A stretch of DNA of 64,000 bases from Pirellula sp. (GTDB lineage Bacteria > Planctomycetota > Planctomycetia > Pirellulales > Pirellulaceae): the NCBI GenBank assembly GCA_021300015.1, contig JAJTFB010000006.1, forward strand, positions 1-64,000, in the 5' to 3' direction. Positions 1 through 8,735 of this stretch are shown piece after piece. The translations under genes were made by a program, and so were the position numbers. The notes beneath the pieces are model-generated. The model did not search any database and was not told the DNA's origin. It was given only the letters and a program-made list of their open reading frames with translations. The stretch's first letter is position 1; every line of letters starts with the position of its first letter.

Positions 1-64
1 ATTGAGGAGGCTGGAGTAAAGACGGAACACCGGGAAGTTTAGGAAAAGGGGGGGCGGGAGGGCA

Positions 65-98
65 TAAAAAAACCGGGCTTGGATGACCAAGCCCGGTT
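65..98 (-). terminator. Rho-independent terminator of the DUF1559 gene
   Basis: A perfect 12-bp stem (71-82 with 87-98) and a 4-nt loop. Read on the minus strand it is followed at once by a run of seven T (A run 66-72 on the plus strand). It lies 33 bases beyond the stop codon of the minus-strand gene. Confidence 0.85.
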
Positions 99-131
99 AG
101 AGATTTTAGAGATTAGGATCGTCGGATCCGA

Positions 132-1295
132 CTACTCGATGCTAGCAGCATCCCAAAGGTCGCCAGCGTCCCTGGTTCCCATCGCACCCCAAGCACCGTA
201 AGGGGTTGGAAGGTTGGAACGCAGACCGTCTTGGCCCAAGGGTGGATCTCGACCGGCATCGCCGGCGTCGACCGAATTGGGGATGAAGCGAACGTTGTTG
301 TCGCCGAAGCAGACGTGAGCACCAGCGCCGTGGTAGCTACTTGCCGAGAAGATACCCCAGTCCCAGTCGCCACCACCTGCGTTGCAGGAAGCGCGGTTTG
401 GTGGGAGGATCGTGGTAAAACCGCTGAAGGATGGGTGACCATCGCCCCAGCGCATCCCGCGCCAGTGACCGCCGGGAGTTCCGCCGACGTAGCGATCGCC
501 TTGGGCGGAATTTCGGCAAGCGAGAACGCCGGTGCCTGTATCCATACCGCCCATGTTGACGACCATACCGCCTTGGATGCGGAACTTACCCTGTCCCCAG
601 CCGAGGTTTTGGCTAGGGGTGGTACCGACTTCGCCGAGGATCGCCGTGTAAGCTAGACCGTCGGTCGCTTCGGCCATTCTCCGCTGGTATCGGCCTTGGA
701 ACATACCGCGGTTGGCGGCAGGGTGGCTAGCGATATGGTTGTTTTGGGTGGTATCGCCATAGCACATGGTGTAGTTGGTACGAGCCTGACCATCATCACC
801 CCAGTTTGCGTCAATGTTCATCTTGCCTGGGTCCGAGGGGCAACGCAGGTTAGGAACTTGAGTTCTCCAAGGGAGGTAGGTTCCGTTAGGACCCATTTCC
901 CAAGGGTACAGCCAACCGTTGATTGGGTTTCCGACCGGGGGTCGATACGGGAGGGTGAATATTTGGGTGTAGAGTTGTTGCTGTTCCATGTAAGGAAGAG
1001 CCATCAACGTTCCGGACCATCGGTTGACCCCTACGCGACCTACGCCGACGTTTTGGTCCTGACCGGTTCCGCCGGGAGCTGGTCCGCCGTGTCCTGGTGG
1101 GAACTTCTTGTAGGCAGACTCATAGTTCAAAAACGCCAGACCGACCTGACGGATGTTGTTGCCGCAAGACATGCGTCGTGCAGCTTCGCGAGCGGCTTGA
1201 ACCGCTGGTAGCAACAGGCCCACGAGAACGCCGATGATCGCGATGACCACCAGGAGTTCCACGAGCGTGAAGCCATGGACATTCCTACGCTTCAT
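132..1295 (-). CDS. DUF1559 domain protein with pseudopilin-type N-terminus
   Basis: 387 residues. The N-terminus MKRRNVHG is followed by [20 protein letters not shown], a class III (type IV pilin-like) signal with the expected Gly-Phe prepilin peptidase site at residues 8/9 and Glu at mature position 5. The motif [13 protein letters not shown] follows the hydrophobic helix, and the C-terminal part carries the H...GDNNVRF segment typical of DUF1559. The family is greatly expanded in Planctomycetota; its function is unknown, and membrane- or surface-anchored pseudopilin-like proteins are the usual interpretation. I start at the internal Met at 1293-1295 because the 20 upstream residues would precede the pilin signal. 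A strong terminator lies at 65-98. The gene stands alone, with no co-directional neighbour in the window. Confidence 0.93.
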   Translation of the reverse strand: MKRRNVHGFTLVELLVVIAIIGVLVGLLLPAVQAAREAARRMSCGNNIRQVGLAFLNYESAYKKFPPGHGGPAPGGTGQDQNVGVGRVGVNRWSGTLMALPYMEQQQLYTQIFTLPYRPPVGNPINGWLYPWEMGPNGTYLPWRTQVPNLRCPSDPGKMNIDANWGDDGQARTNYTMCYGDTTQNNHIASHPAANRGMFQGRYQRRMAEATDGLAYTAILGEVGTTPSQNLGWGQGKFRIQGGMVVNMGGMDTGTGVLACRNSAQGDRYVGGTPGGHWRGMRWGDGHPSFSGFTTILPPNRASCNAGGGDWDWGIFSASSYHGAGAHVCFGDNNVRFIPNSVDAGDAGRDPPLGQDGLRSNLPTPYGAWGAMGTRDAGDLWDAASIE

Positions 1296-1355
1296 GAATA
1301 AAACCCTTCGGAAAAAAGGAGAACAAAAAACTCCGCCACAAAATGCGGCTATCAT

Positions 1356-2243
1356 CCCATATTTCTAACTCGAACTGTTCTACCGGACAAGACTTAGCTT
1401 TGTTAACCGATAGATTTTCGTGAAGATTTTCAGGCTTTGTGAGGTTTAGCTAGATTTGCTAGGTTTTTAAGGGCGTGAAATACCGCTTTAGTGCGGTTTT
1501 CCGTGGGCCCTCGTCGAGAGTCGAATTGGGCGAAACATGCCCCCTGCTCCTTGCCAATCCTCGATGCGGATCGAAATCGATACGATTTGCCCCCCTTTGA
1601 TGGTTTCTGCAATCAGGAAACTTGCCTTTTCTTCCAATGCGTTTGTTCGAGTTTGGCCAACTAGTCCCATCGCAGCAAAAGGGGAATTCTCCAAGGACCC
1701 AGACGACGTATCGGGGTCTCGGGCCTCGGAGTCTTCGTGCCGGATCTCTCGAAAGGCAGATTGGGTCCCTGTCCTATCGATCCGGTGGATAGACTCGGGG
1801 TTTGTAGAATGGTTTGGCGAATTTTCTCGGATGCCGATTTCCACATCGTCGCGATGGGGTTGATCGACATCCCAAGCGGCCGGATCGGGCAGGTTTTCAC
1901 AATCCGTCGAAGCGGACACCTTCGTGGCTTTCAAAGGTGCATCGAATTCGCCTTGGGAGGGGAGATGTCGGCACATTCATTGAGTTGAAATACTCAGAGC
2001 CACGGCCAGGGTAGCAAGTTGGGCAAGGGTTCGGCTTGCTGATGTTTTCATAAAGGTTCGCCGAGGTGGTTTCTTTGTCGAAGGGATCGGTTTAAACTGG
2101 ACGAGGTGGGTTGATGTCGCGACCCGTCGATTTGGCAACATCTTTTTTCAGTCTTCGAATACCGTTCGTGCAACCGTCGTATCTGACACGACCGATGCTC
2201 GATGTTCGTTAAAACTCCTTTATTTGAGCAGAGGCCTCTCCGT
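1356..2243. other. 888-bp region without a convincing gene
   Basis: Open frames exist on both strands (for example minus 1488-1976 and plus 1537-1863). None has a recognisable domain, a good ribosome binding site or a clearly protein-like composition, and they overlap one another antisense. The minus-strand frame is the more protein-like, with acidic and basic residues and a segment near FLIAETIKGGQIV, so a degraded gene is possible. The last ~100 bases are presumably the promoter region of the gene at 2244. Confidence 0.5.
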
Positions 2244-3224
2244 ATGACTTATCGTTTTTGGAAAACTTCGTGGTCCGTTGCATTGGTACTTGGGTTTGCA
2301 GCAGGGGTGCCGGTCCTAGCTCAAGACTCCACGACCCCAGCCCCGACCAGTGGGGCGACTAGTCAAGTTCCCGTGGTTGCCAAGCCTGTCTCGGCCGAGC
2401 AATTGGCACTGGAAACCGAAGCCGTCAAGGCGGTCAAGCAGCTTACCGATGCCTTCAACACCGGCAATGTCGATTCGATCTCTGCGGTGTTTCTTCCCGA
2501 TGGCGAGTTGATCGACGATTCAGGAACGGTGCATCTTGGGCACGAAGAGATCAAGGCTTTGATGAAAGCCTTCCAGGAGGCTTATCCAGGTGCCAAGACC
2601 GAAGCCCAAGTCGAATCGGTTCGAGGGGTTGGAGGATTGGTCTTGGTCGATGGCACGCGAGTGATGACCGACAAGGAAGGCAAGAGTCTGTCGGTTCTGC
2701 GGTTTGCCACCATTTGGAGGAAGACCGATGCGGGATTGAAGCTCGCGTCGCTTCGCGACGTGAGCGAAGCGTTGCCACCGACACCCCATGAAGCCTTAGA
2801 GGGACTCTCGTGGATCGTGGGCGAATGGATCAATGAATCGAGCGATGCGAAGGTTCAGATGAACTATCGCTGGGATGAGAGCGGAAACTTTATCGTCGGC
2901 GATATCCTCATTACCAGCGGTGATCAAACGATCATGAAGAGCTTCCAGCGGATCGCTTGGGACGCCAGTCAGGGCAAGTACCGCTCTTGGACATTTGACT
3001 CCGACGGCGGGTTTGGCGAAGGGGTCTGGACTGCGACACCGAATGGTTTGGTCATGCAGAACAGCGCTGTCAGTCCAGATGGGGTGCGTGGAACCGCAAC
3101 GGTCAAATTGTTATCTGATAATAAGGACCGGTTCACATTCCAAGGCATCCATCGGATGAGCGAAGGGGTCGAATCGCCCGACTATGAATACACCGTGGTG
3201 CGCAAGCCCCCGGTTGCCAAATAG
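2244..3224 (+). CDS. exported protein with DUF4440/SnoaL-like (NTF2 fold) domain
   Basis: 326 residues from the ATG at 2244. The N-terminus (MTYRFWKTSWSV, hydrophobic core, VLAQDS) is a typical signal peptide with cleavage expected near AQD. Residues ~50-175 match the SgcJ/EcaC-type DUF4440 pattern: an initial helix (LTDAFNTGNVDSISAVF), then LPDGELIDDSG and an ATIWRKTD strand, as in NTF2-like fold proteins. Residues ~190-320 form a second beta-rich domain (LEGLSWIVGEWINES...) of the kind found C-terminal to DUF4440 in planctomycete proteins. The specific ligand or reaction cannot be read from the sequence. An earlier in-frame ATG at 2202 would put 14 residues before the signal peptide and is less likely. 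Not obviously co-transcribed with neighbours. Confidence 0.85.
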   Translation: MTYRFWKTSWSVALVLGFAAGVPVLAQDSTTPAPTSGATSQVPVVAKPVSAEQLALETEAVKAVKQLTDAFNTGNVDSISAVFLPDGELIDDSGTVHLGHEEIKALMKAFQEAYPGAKTEAQVESVRGVGGLVLVDGTRVMTDKEGKSLSVLRFATIWRKTDAGLKLASLRDVSEALPPTPHEALEGLSWIVGEWINESSDAKVQMNYRWDESGNFIVGDILITSGDQTIMKSFQRIAWDASQGKYRSWTFDSDGGFGEGVWTATPNGLVMQNSAVSPDGVRGTATVKLLSDNKDRFTFQGIHRMSEGVESPDYEYTVVRKPPVAK

Positions 3225-3369
3225 AGTTGCAACTTGGGCTTTGCCGACGATTTGTCATGAAATTTCCCGATGCTTGTGGTCCCAAGTGGCACAAGCTCGA
3301 ATAATCGAGGGAGCAAATTCCTCGCACAAGAACCGATAGGCAAGAAACAGGGTAGAAAAGGTAGTTCAA

Positions 3370-5904
3370 ATGAAGCGTAATGGATGGATAATGCGTTGGT
3401 TGTATCCGGCTGCCTTGGCAATCGGTGCGATGGGTTTCGTCGGCCCGATCGATTCGGCGTCGGCACAGATCCGAGGTGGAGGTGGAGGCCGTGGTGGCGG
3501 GGGCTTCAGTGGCGGCGGTGCTCGACCGAGCATGGGGGGCGGTGGACGTCCTTCGATGCCTATGTCGCGACCTGCTCCGCAGATGCCTACGAGCAGACCG
3601 TCTTTTGGGAACTCGATGCCCCAATCTCGCCCAGCAGGCCCATCGGCAATGCCAGGCAATACGAGCCGCCCGAGCGGGAACATGGGCTCGAGCATGTCTC
3701 GTCCCATGCCCGGCAATATCCAGCGTCCGAACTCCGGATCTGGAATTGGCAACAGCATCAATTCAAGTCGACCGAGTCTCGGCGGTGGGATGCCCACGAC
3801 GCGACCGGCCCCAGGCGGAATCAACCCAGGCGGAATCAACGCTGGTTCCGGTGGCTTGAGCACACGTCCCTCAACGCCTTCGGCTAGGCCATTGCCCGGC
3901 AATCTAGGGGGCACAAGTCCCTCGACGCGTCCGAACGTCAAGTTGCCAAGTTCGATGCCATCGACGAACCGTCCCTCAACGCTCCCTGGAACCGTGGGGC
4001 CATCGACGCGTCCTGCGCCGCTCCCTGGAAACGCGGGTCCCGCGACTCGTCCTTCGACGCTCCCTGGAAACGTGGGGCCATCGAATCGTCCCTCGACGCT
4101 TCCTGGGAATTCTGGTCCTTCGCTCGGCGGCTTGAGCCGACCGGGTGGTCCGGGCGTCTCGACGCGTCCTGCACCCAAGCCAGGCATCCCTGGCTTAGGG
4201 GGTAACGGCCAATTGACGACCAAGCCCGCTCCGGGTTTTGGCGGGAACATCGGCAACGGCAATAATCCGAATGGCAACCGACCGAACATCGACGGCAACC
4301 GGCCAATCGGTGGCCCAAACCGACCCAATATCGGCGGGGAGAATCGTCCAACGACCAAGCCCAATCGACCGACCATCGGAGGTGGCAATCGGCCCGGCGG
4401 TGTTCAGACGCTTCCAGGTGTTGTCGACAACGGCAACCGACCCGGTGGTGGAGGCAGTTGGAACCGTCCCGATTGGAACGGCAACGGCAACAACTGGGGC
4501 AACGGCAACAACAACTGGGGCAACGGGAATAACTGGGGCACAGGCAACAACAATTGGGGCAATGGGAATTGGGGAAACAACAACAACCGGCCCAACTGGA
4601 ACAACGGCAATACCAACATCAACGTTAATAACATCAACAACAATAGTTGGCACAACAACAACTACAACCGCCCGTTCTGGGACTCTGGTTACAACAATAA
4701 CAATTGGGGTAACAACTTCGGGTATCGTCCTGGATACAACAACAATTGGACCAACGGCTGGAACAACCATTGCATCCATCCGCACTACCAAGGTTGGTAC
4801 AACGGTTGCTGGTCAGGCTACTGGGGCAGTTCGTGGTACTCGCCGATTGTTTGGGGCGGCATTGGTTGGGGGCTCGGCTCGCTGAGCACCGCAGCTTACA
4901 CCAATACCTTTGCTTACTCCAACCCCTACTACGTCGCACCCGTTGTGGGAGCTGCACCTGTTGCAGGTTCGGTGCCTTACGATTACTCGCAACCAGTGGT
5001 GGTCAACAACTACATCACTGCAGAGTCGCAAGGCTCGACGGCTTCGTCGACCTCTTCTCCGGTCACAACGGCCAACCCGACATCGAGCGCCAAGATTGAA
5101 GAGTCCTTTTCGGACTTTGATCAGGGTCTCGCGTCGTTCAAGGATGCGAATTACCAAGCGGCATTAGGTTCGTTCAACAGTGCGTTGACCAAGAACGGTG
5201 GAGATCCCGTGGTCCACGAGGTTCGCGCCTTGAGCCTCTTTGCATTGGGCGACTACAGCAACGCAGCGGTTGCACTCAACGCGCTGCTCGCGTCGGCTCC
5301 TGGGATGGACTGGACGACCATGAGCAGTCTTTATGGAAACTCCGACGACTACACCGCCCAGTTGCGCAAGCTGGAGGAATACTGCAAAGCCAATCCGAAG
5401 AACCCCGCGTCGGCTTTCGTGCTGGCTTACCATTACCTAGTCATCGGCCAGAAAGATTCAGCGATTCGCGCGTTGAAGGTCGTGGTTGAAAACCAGCCTA
5501 AGGACGTGACGGCCAAGCGGATGCTCGAAGCGCTCGATCCTAAGCCGATCGAAGCCAAGGTAGCCGATCCGAAGGCCCCCGCAGCACAGCAGGCCGAGGA
5601 GTTGGCCAAGCCTGCCCCAGAGGTCGATTTGGTCGGTAAGTGGCAATCGGTGTCTGGAACGACGACGATCGATCTTGAGATTTCCGAGGAGTCGACTTTC
5701 AAGTGGAAGGCGGCCGAATCGGGCAAGCCAGCCGTTGAGTTGTCGGGCGACTTTGGGACCAACGGTTCGGCGGTATTGATGGAGACGAGCGACAAAGGTT
5801 CGCTTGGAGGTACCGTCAAGAGTCTCAGTGCCGAAGAGTGGATTCTCAATCCACCGGGAGCGACCGACGACAACGCGGGCTTGAAGTTCAAGCGGGTCAA
5901 GTAG
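3370..5904 (+). CDS. exported Gly/Pro/Asn-rich low-complexity protein with C-terminal TPR region
   Basis: 844 residues. A signal peptide ends near SASAQ (residue ~33). Residues ~34-360 are Gly/Pro/Ser/Arg-rich with repeats of the type RPSTLPGN-GPS. Residues ~360-475 are Asn/Gly/Trp-rich (NNWGNGNN repeats), then a Tyr/Trp/Asn-rich segment (YNNNWTNGWNN). Residues ~575-717 contain TPR-like helix pairs (ALGSFNSALTKNGGDP, ALFALGDYSNAAVAL). The last ~95 residues look like a small beta domain (WQSVSGTTTIDLEI...). The layout suggests a secreted or envelope protein in which a disordered, sticky region is tethered to a TPR scaffold. Function unknown. No frameshift was seen despite the repetitive DNA. 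Confidence 0.88.
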   Translation: MKRNGWIMRWLYPAALAIGAMGFVGPIDSASAQIRGGGGGRGGGGFSGGGARPSMGGGGRPSMPMSRPAPQMPTSRPSFGNSMPQSRPAGPSAMPGNTSRPSGNMGSSMSRPMPGNIQRPNSGSGIGNSINSSRPSLGGGMPTTRPAPGGINPGGINAGSGGLSTRPSTPSARPLPGNLGGTSPSTRPNVKLPSSMPSTNRPSTLPGTVGPSTRPAPLPGNAGPATRPSTLPGNVGPSNRPSTLPGNSGPSLGGLSRPGGPGVSTRPAPKPGIPGLGGNGQLTTKPAPGFGGNIGNGNNPNGNRPNIDGNRPIGGPNRPNIGGENRPTTKPNRPTIGGGNRPGGVQTLPGVVDNGNRPGGGGSWNRPDWNGNGNNWGNGNNNWGNGNNWGTGNNNWGNGNWGNNNNRPNWNNGNTNINVNNINNNSWHNNNYNRPFWDSGYNNNNWGNNFGYRPGYNNNWTNGWNNHCIHPHYQGWYNGCWSGYWGSSWYSPIVWGGIGWGLGSLSTAAYTNTFAYSNPYYVAPVVGAAPVAGSVPYDYSQPVVVNNYITAESQGSTASSTSSPVTTANPTSSAKIEESFSDFDQGLASFKDANYQAALGSFNSALTKNGGDPVVHEVRALSLFALGDYSNAAVALNALLASAPGMDWTTMSSLYGNSDDYTAQLRKLEEYCKANPKNPASAFVLAYHYLVIGQKDSAIRALKVVVENQPKDVTAKRMLEALDPKPIEAKVADPKAPAAQQAEELAKPAPEVDLVGKWQSVSGTTTIDLEISEESTFKWKAAESGKPAVELSGDFGTNGSAVLMETSDKGSLGGTVKSLSAEEWILNPPGATDDNAGLKFKRVK

Positions 5905-5934
5905 ACCTGTAGGCTTGATTCTTTAGAGTGTCGA

Positions 5935-5997
5935 GTACCCAGGGCGGCGCTTCGCTTTGCCCTGGGCTATCTCATTATGCCCCTTTGGGGCTGGGGA
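5935..5997. repeat. 63-bp direct repeat, copy 1
   Basis: Identical over 63 bases to 6231-6293. It contains a short inverted repeat (CCCAGGGC/GCCCTGGG) flanking GGCGCTTCGCTT, then a second small palindrome (GCCCCTTTGGGGC). Confidence 0.9.
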
Positions 5998-6073
5998 TCG
6001 ATGGTTCATCGCCGTCACCTGCAAAACGGGTCGCAGACCCTTTTACGGGCGGAGAGACAGCAGCGTAACACCG

Positions 6074-6100
6074 TAGCACGGTCCTCCGAGGACCGTGCTA
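6074..6100. repeat. REP-like palindrome TAGCACGGTCCT-CCG-AGGACCGTGCTA
   Basis: Perfect 12-bp arms (6074-6085, 6089-6100) with a 3-nt loop. Relatives with altered stems occur near 6127-6148 (GCATGGGCCTCCGAGCCCGTGC minus edges) and near 6170-6192 (GCACGG...CCGTGC), so the region has at least three members of one hairpin family. Confidence 0.85.
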
Positions 6101-6230
6101 GGACGCTAGATCAACATCTACACGTAGCATGGGCCTCCGAGCCCGTGCGTGGCTTTATCACTATTCGCGCACGGCCTCGGAGGACCGTGCTACGGTTGGG
6201 AGCTGTGCTACGGCGGAACGGTGCTACGGC

Positions 6231-6293
6231 GTACCCAGGGCGGCGCTTCGCTTTGCCCTGGGCTATCTCATTATGCCCCTTTGGGGCTGGGGA
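6231..6293. repeat. 63-bp direct repeat, copy 2
   Basis: Identical copy of 5935-5997, 296 bases downstream. Confidence 0.9.
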
Positions 6294-6402
6294 GCCCCCT
6301 TTGGGAATGGGGAATGGATAGCTTATTCTTACAATTCAACAGCCTGAGTAGCCGCAAGTTCTGCCTTCCGCCGGGGCGAGCCCGACGGAAGGCTCATCCG
6401 AT

Positions 6403-6560
6403 CAAACGGGTCGCAGCCCCGTTTTACGGGCGGAGATCAAACGGGTCGCAGCCTCGTTCTACGGGCGGAGAGCGAACGGGTCGCAGCCCCGTTCTACGGA
6501 CGGTGAGCAGACGGGTCTCAGCCCCGTTATACGGGAGGAGAGCAGACGGGTCGGAGTTAA
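6403..6560. repeat. 35-bp tandem repeat array (4 full copies plus partial)
   Basis: Units begin at 6403, 6438, 6473, 6508 and 6543, exactly 35 bases apart, each starting C-A/G-A-ACGGGTC. Each full unit contains an ACGGG...CCCCGTT-type inverted pairing. A lone related unit lies at ~6024-6058. Units are contiguous and lack spacers, so this is not CRISPR. Confidence 0.85.
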
Positions 6561-6614
6561 CGGGGGCAAAGAAACCCGTGCCTAAGCTCAGGAGAAAAGA
6601 GGGCTTAGGGATAG

Positions 6615-6688
6615 TAGCGAAGGCCGGACTCGAACCGGCGACACACGGCTTATGAAGCCGTTGCTCTAACCGACTGAGCTACTTCGCC
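6615..6688 (-). tRNA. tRNA-Met (anticodon CAU)
   Basis: Folded by eye on the minus strand. The acceptor arm is GGCGAAG (6688-6682) pairing with CTTCGCT (6622-6616), with a G-U first pair and discriminator A at 6615. The D-arm is GCTC..GAGC, the anticodon stem ACGGC/GCCGT with loop TTCATAA (anticodon CAT), and the T-arm GCCGG-TTCGAGT-CCGGC. CCA is not encoded. The body matches an elongator Met tRNA better than an initiator, which would have a C-A mismatch at 1:72 and three G-C pairs in the anticodon stem. A tRNA-Ile with lysidine-modified CAU cannot be fully excluded by eye. Confidence 0.93.
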
Positions 6689-6902
6689 ATTGATTGCTCG
6701 TATAAAATAAACCGACTCCTTCCTGCTGCTGACAAGCCTTGTTTGCCCGCCAAAGCCCGAGCCGAGCTTGGTTTTGGAAATTGTCCCAATGGCAGAATCC
6801 CACCAACCGTTCTGTTCGGTTACAATTCCATGCAGTTCTTTCCGAGATGCCCCATGTCCGTTCTTTGAGTCGATTGTCGTTTTGCTCCGAGGAGTGATTA
6901 CT

Positions 6903-8711
6903 ATGGGCTTTCAACCAATGACTTTCGCGGGTTTTGGGGTTTCCTATCCCCGATTTCTCGCTTCGCTCCTTGTCCCCCTGCTCCTGCTAGCGACCAACGT
7001 CTCGTTGGCTCAACGTCCTGATGCATCCCGAGGGGCCTTTTCCCAGGTGGATAAGGACTTCCCACAAGTCGCCGATGCGATCGCTTCGAAGGACCCGAGC
7101 GCTGTGAAAAATGCGTTTGAAAAGCTCCCTTCGAACGCCCAACAACGGCTCCTGACGGTCCTCCACGCCCAACGCATCTTGCCTCGGTCTTCCTCCCCTA
7201 ATTCTTCGGGCTCGGGTTCTTCGGGCTTCGGTTCTGCGGGAGTTGCCCCCGCTGCTACCGGACTCCAAGAGCGTCCTGTGCCTGGTGCGGGAGGAGGGGC
7301 GATCGCGAACTACTCCGAATTGATGAGTTTGATCGAATCGACCATTTCCCCGGATGTTTGGCTCAACGCCGGCGGGACTGCGACGATGTCGCCGTTTCGC
7401 CAAGGGGTTCGTATCACCACCGATGGGGTGATCGAGCGGATAAGCAACGTGAAACAATCCGGTGCGCCGAAGCTTCGCGCGATCCCCGATGCGCTTGCCC
7501 AGGGGGAACCGATTGCCGTCGGGCTCGACGAGCTTGGGGATTGGCAAACACCCACCTCGCTTCGTTGGATCTCGCTGCGGATGCTCGACGATCAACTCCA
7601 CTCCCAGGTCGAGCAAGGAACCCGTAGCCCGATCGCTGCGGAACTCCTCGGGGGCTTGTGCCGCATCGACTATTTGGCTTGGGACCCAGCGGCCAACGAT
7701 TGGCTCATCGGTGGACCGGCCGGGAATCTAGCTGCGAGTCGGCAAGGGGATTTGCTCCATCGCGAACTGAAACTCCCCCCGGTCCTGCTCGAGGATCTCC
7801 TGACGGTCTCGCATCATGTCCTCCATGCGCGTGGGGAGTTTGGGTGCTCGATCGATCCGGACCCTCAGCGGCTGATCGCTGCTTACAAAATGGCCAATGA
7901 AAAGGCCTCCATAAGGCTTCTGGCCCGCGACCCGGAGACTTGGTCGAACCAATGGAAGCAGAAGCTCGGTTTTCAACAAGCCAATGTCGTAGGGATCGCG
8001 CAGGATTCGCCTACCGGATACGCTTTGCTGATCGCCGATGCCCACATGAAACGTCTGGCCTTTGGCCTCGAGACGAGCGTACAGGGTTTGGCGAATTATT
8101 GGTTGGAATCCGACCGGCTCGGATATGCCCAAGAGCAATCGATGGTTCGATGGTGGTTCTCGATGTCGCAGTCGCGAATCGCTTTTGATCCCGAGGCGAG
8201 GATCTATCATTTCCAAGGCTCGAACGTCGAGGTTTTAAGCGAGAGGCAAATGATGCAAGCCGATGGGACACGCAAAGCTTCGGCCGCTCCGGACCGGGCC
8301 GCCGATGCGTTTGCCAAGAATTTCACAAGCCAATTCGAGGCACTGCAGAGGGCTTACCCGATCTACGGCAGACTGCGCCATATCTTCGACTTGGCCGTCG
8401 TGATGGAAATCGTCCGATCCGAGGCCTCGAAAGTCCAATCGCCCCCCTACCGAGTCCTAGGTAAGGCGGAGTATGTGCCTCACCTGGAGTTCGCACCGAG
8501 GCAAATCGACTCGATCGTCGCAACCCGGAAACGCTCCGACGGAAGCATCTCGGCGATCGTCAGTGGGGGTGTATCGATCGAGCCGAAATCGGTTATGAAC
8601 AAACTCCGTCTCGACGCCGATTTGAAGAACCGTGTCTCGTGGGAAACCTCCCCCGGTGAACTTTCGGAATCGAAGTCGGCTTGGAACTTTGAAGCGAGTT
8701 TTTGGAAGTAA
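6903..8711 (+). CDS. DUF1598 domain protein, exported
   Basis: 602 residues from the ATG at 6903, which has GAGGAG at 6888-6893 as ribosome binding site; in-frame starts further upstream lack one. The N-terminus (GFQPMTFAGF...LLLLATNVSLAQRP) is a signal peptide. A Ser/Gly-rich linker (~residues 90-120) precedes the conserved part. The C-terminal ~350 residues (from about CSIDPDPQRL) align by eye with the second DUF1598 protein at 37563-38975: shared features are the GFQQANVVGI / GYQNVIIKGV segment, the LLIADAHMKRLAFGLE / VLVEADYRMKLIGLGLE segment, RWWF / RWYF, and FTSQFEALQRAYPIYGRLRHIFDLAVV. DUF1598 is a planctomycete family without known function. scpB follows after 24 bp and may be co-transcribed. 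Confidence 0.88.
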   Translation: MGFQPMTFAGFGVSYPRFLASLLVPLLLLATNVSLAQRPDASRGAFSQVDKDFPQVADAIASKDPSAVKNAFEKLPSNAQQRLLTVLHAQRILPRSSSPNSSGSGSSGFGSAGVAPAATGLQERPVPGAGGGAIANYSELMSLIESTISPDVWLNAGGTATMSPFRQGVRITTDGVIERISNVKQSGAPKLRAIPDALAQGEPIAVGLDELGDWQTPTSLRWISLRMLDDQLHSQVEQGTRSPIAAELLGGLCRIDYLAWDPAANDWLIGGPAGNLAASRQGDLLHRELKLPPVLLEDLLTVSHHVLHARGEFGCSIDPDPQRLIAAYKMANEKASIRLLARDPETWSNQWKQKLGFQQANVVGIAQDSPTGYALLIADAHMKRLAFGLETSVQGLANYWLESDRLGYAQEQSMVRWWFSMSQSRIAFDPEARIYHFQGSNVEVLSERQMMQADGTRKASAAPDRAADAFAKNFTSQFEALQRAYPIYGRLRHIFDLAVVMEIVRSEASKVQSPPYRVLGKAEYVPHLEFAPRQIDSIVATRKRSDGSISAIVSGGVSIEPKSVMNKLRLDADLKNRVSWETSPGELSESKSAWNFEASFWK

Positions 8712-8735
8712 CTCTGAAAGCCGGAAAGAGCCCCC

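Larger units (their letters stand above)
5905..6614. other. gene-free repeat cluster between TPR gene and tRNA
   Basis: About 700 bp with no credible gene. It holds a 63-bp direct repeat, several near-perfect palindromes and an array of 35-bp tandem repeats (listed separately). An open frame across 6149-6655 is an artefact of the repeats and runs into the antisense tRNA. Confidence 0.8.

Noticed and set aside
1488-1976. 162-residue minus-strand open frame, and an overlapping plus-strand frame at 1537-1863
   Set aside because: No recognised domain, no ribosome binding site, and mutual antisense overlap. Recorded only as a possible remnant.
3366-4388. 340-residue Pro/Gly-rich minus-strand open frame
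   Set aside because: Antisense shadow of the Gly/Pro repeats of the gene at 3370.
6403-6560. Evenly spaced 35-bp repeats that could suggest CRISPR
   Set aside because: Units are contiguous with no variable spacers, copies differ inside the unit, and no cas genes occur in the window.
6149-6655. 168-residue open frame across the repeat cluster
   Set aside because: Its sequence is a translation of the 63-bp and 35-bp repeats and it runs into the antisense tRNA gene.
6615-6688. Initiator tRNA-fMet
   Set aside because: The anticodon stem lacks the three consecutive G-C pairs, and the 1:72 position is G-U rather than the C-A mismatch of initiators.
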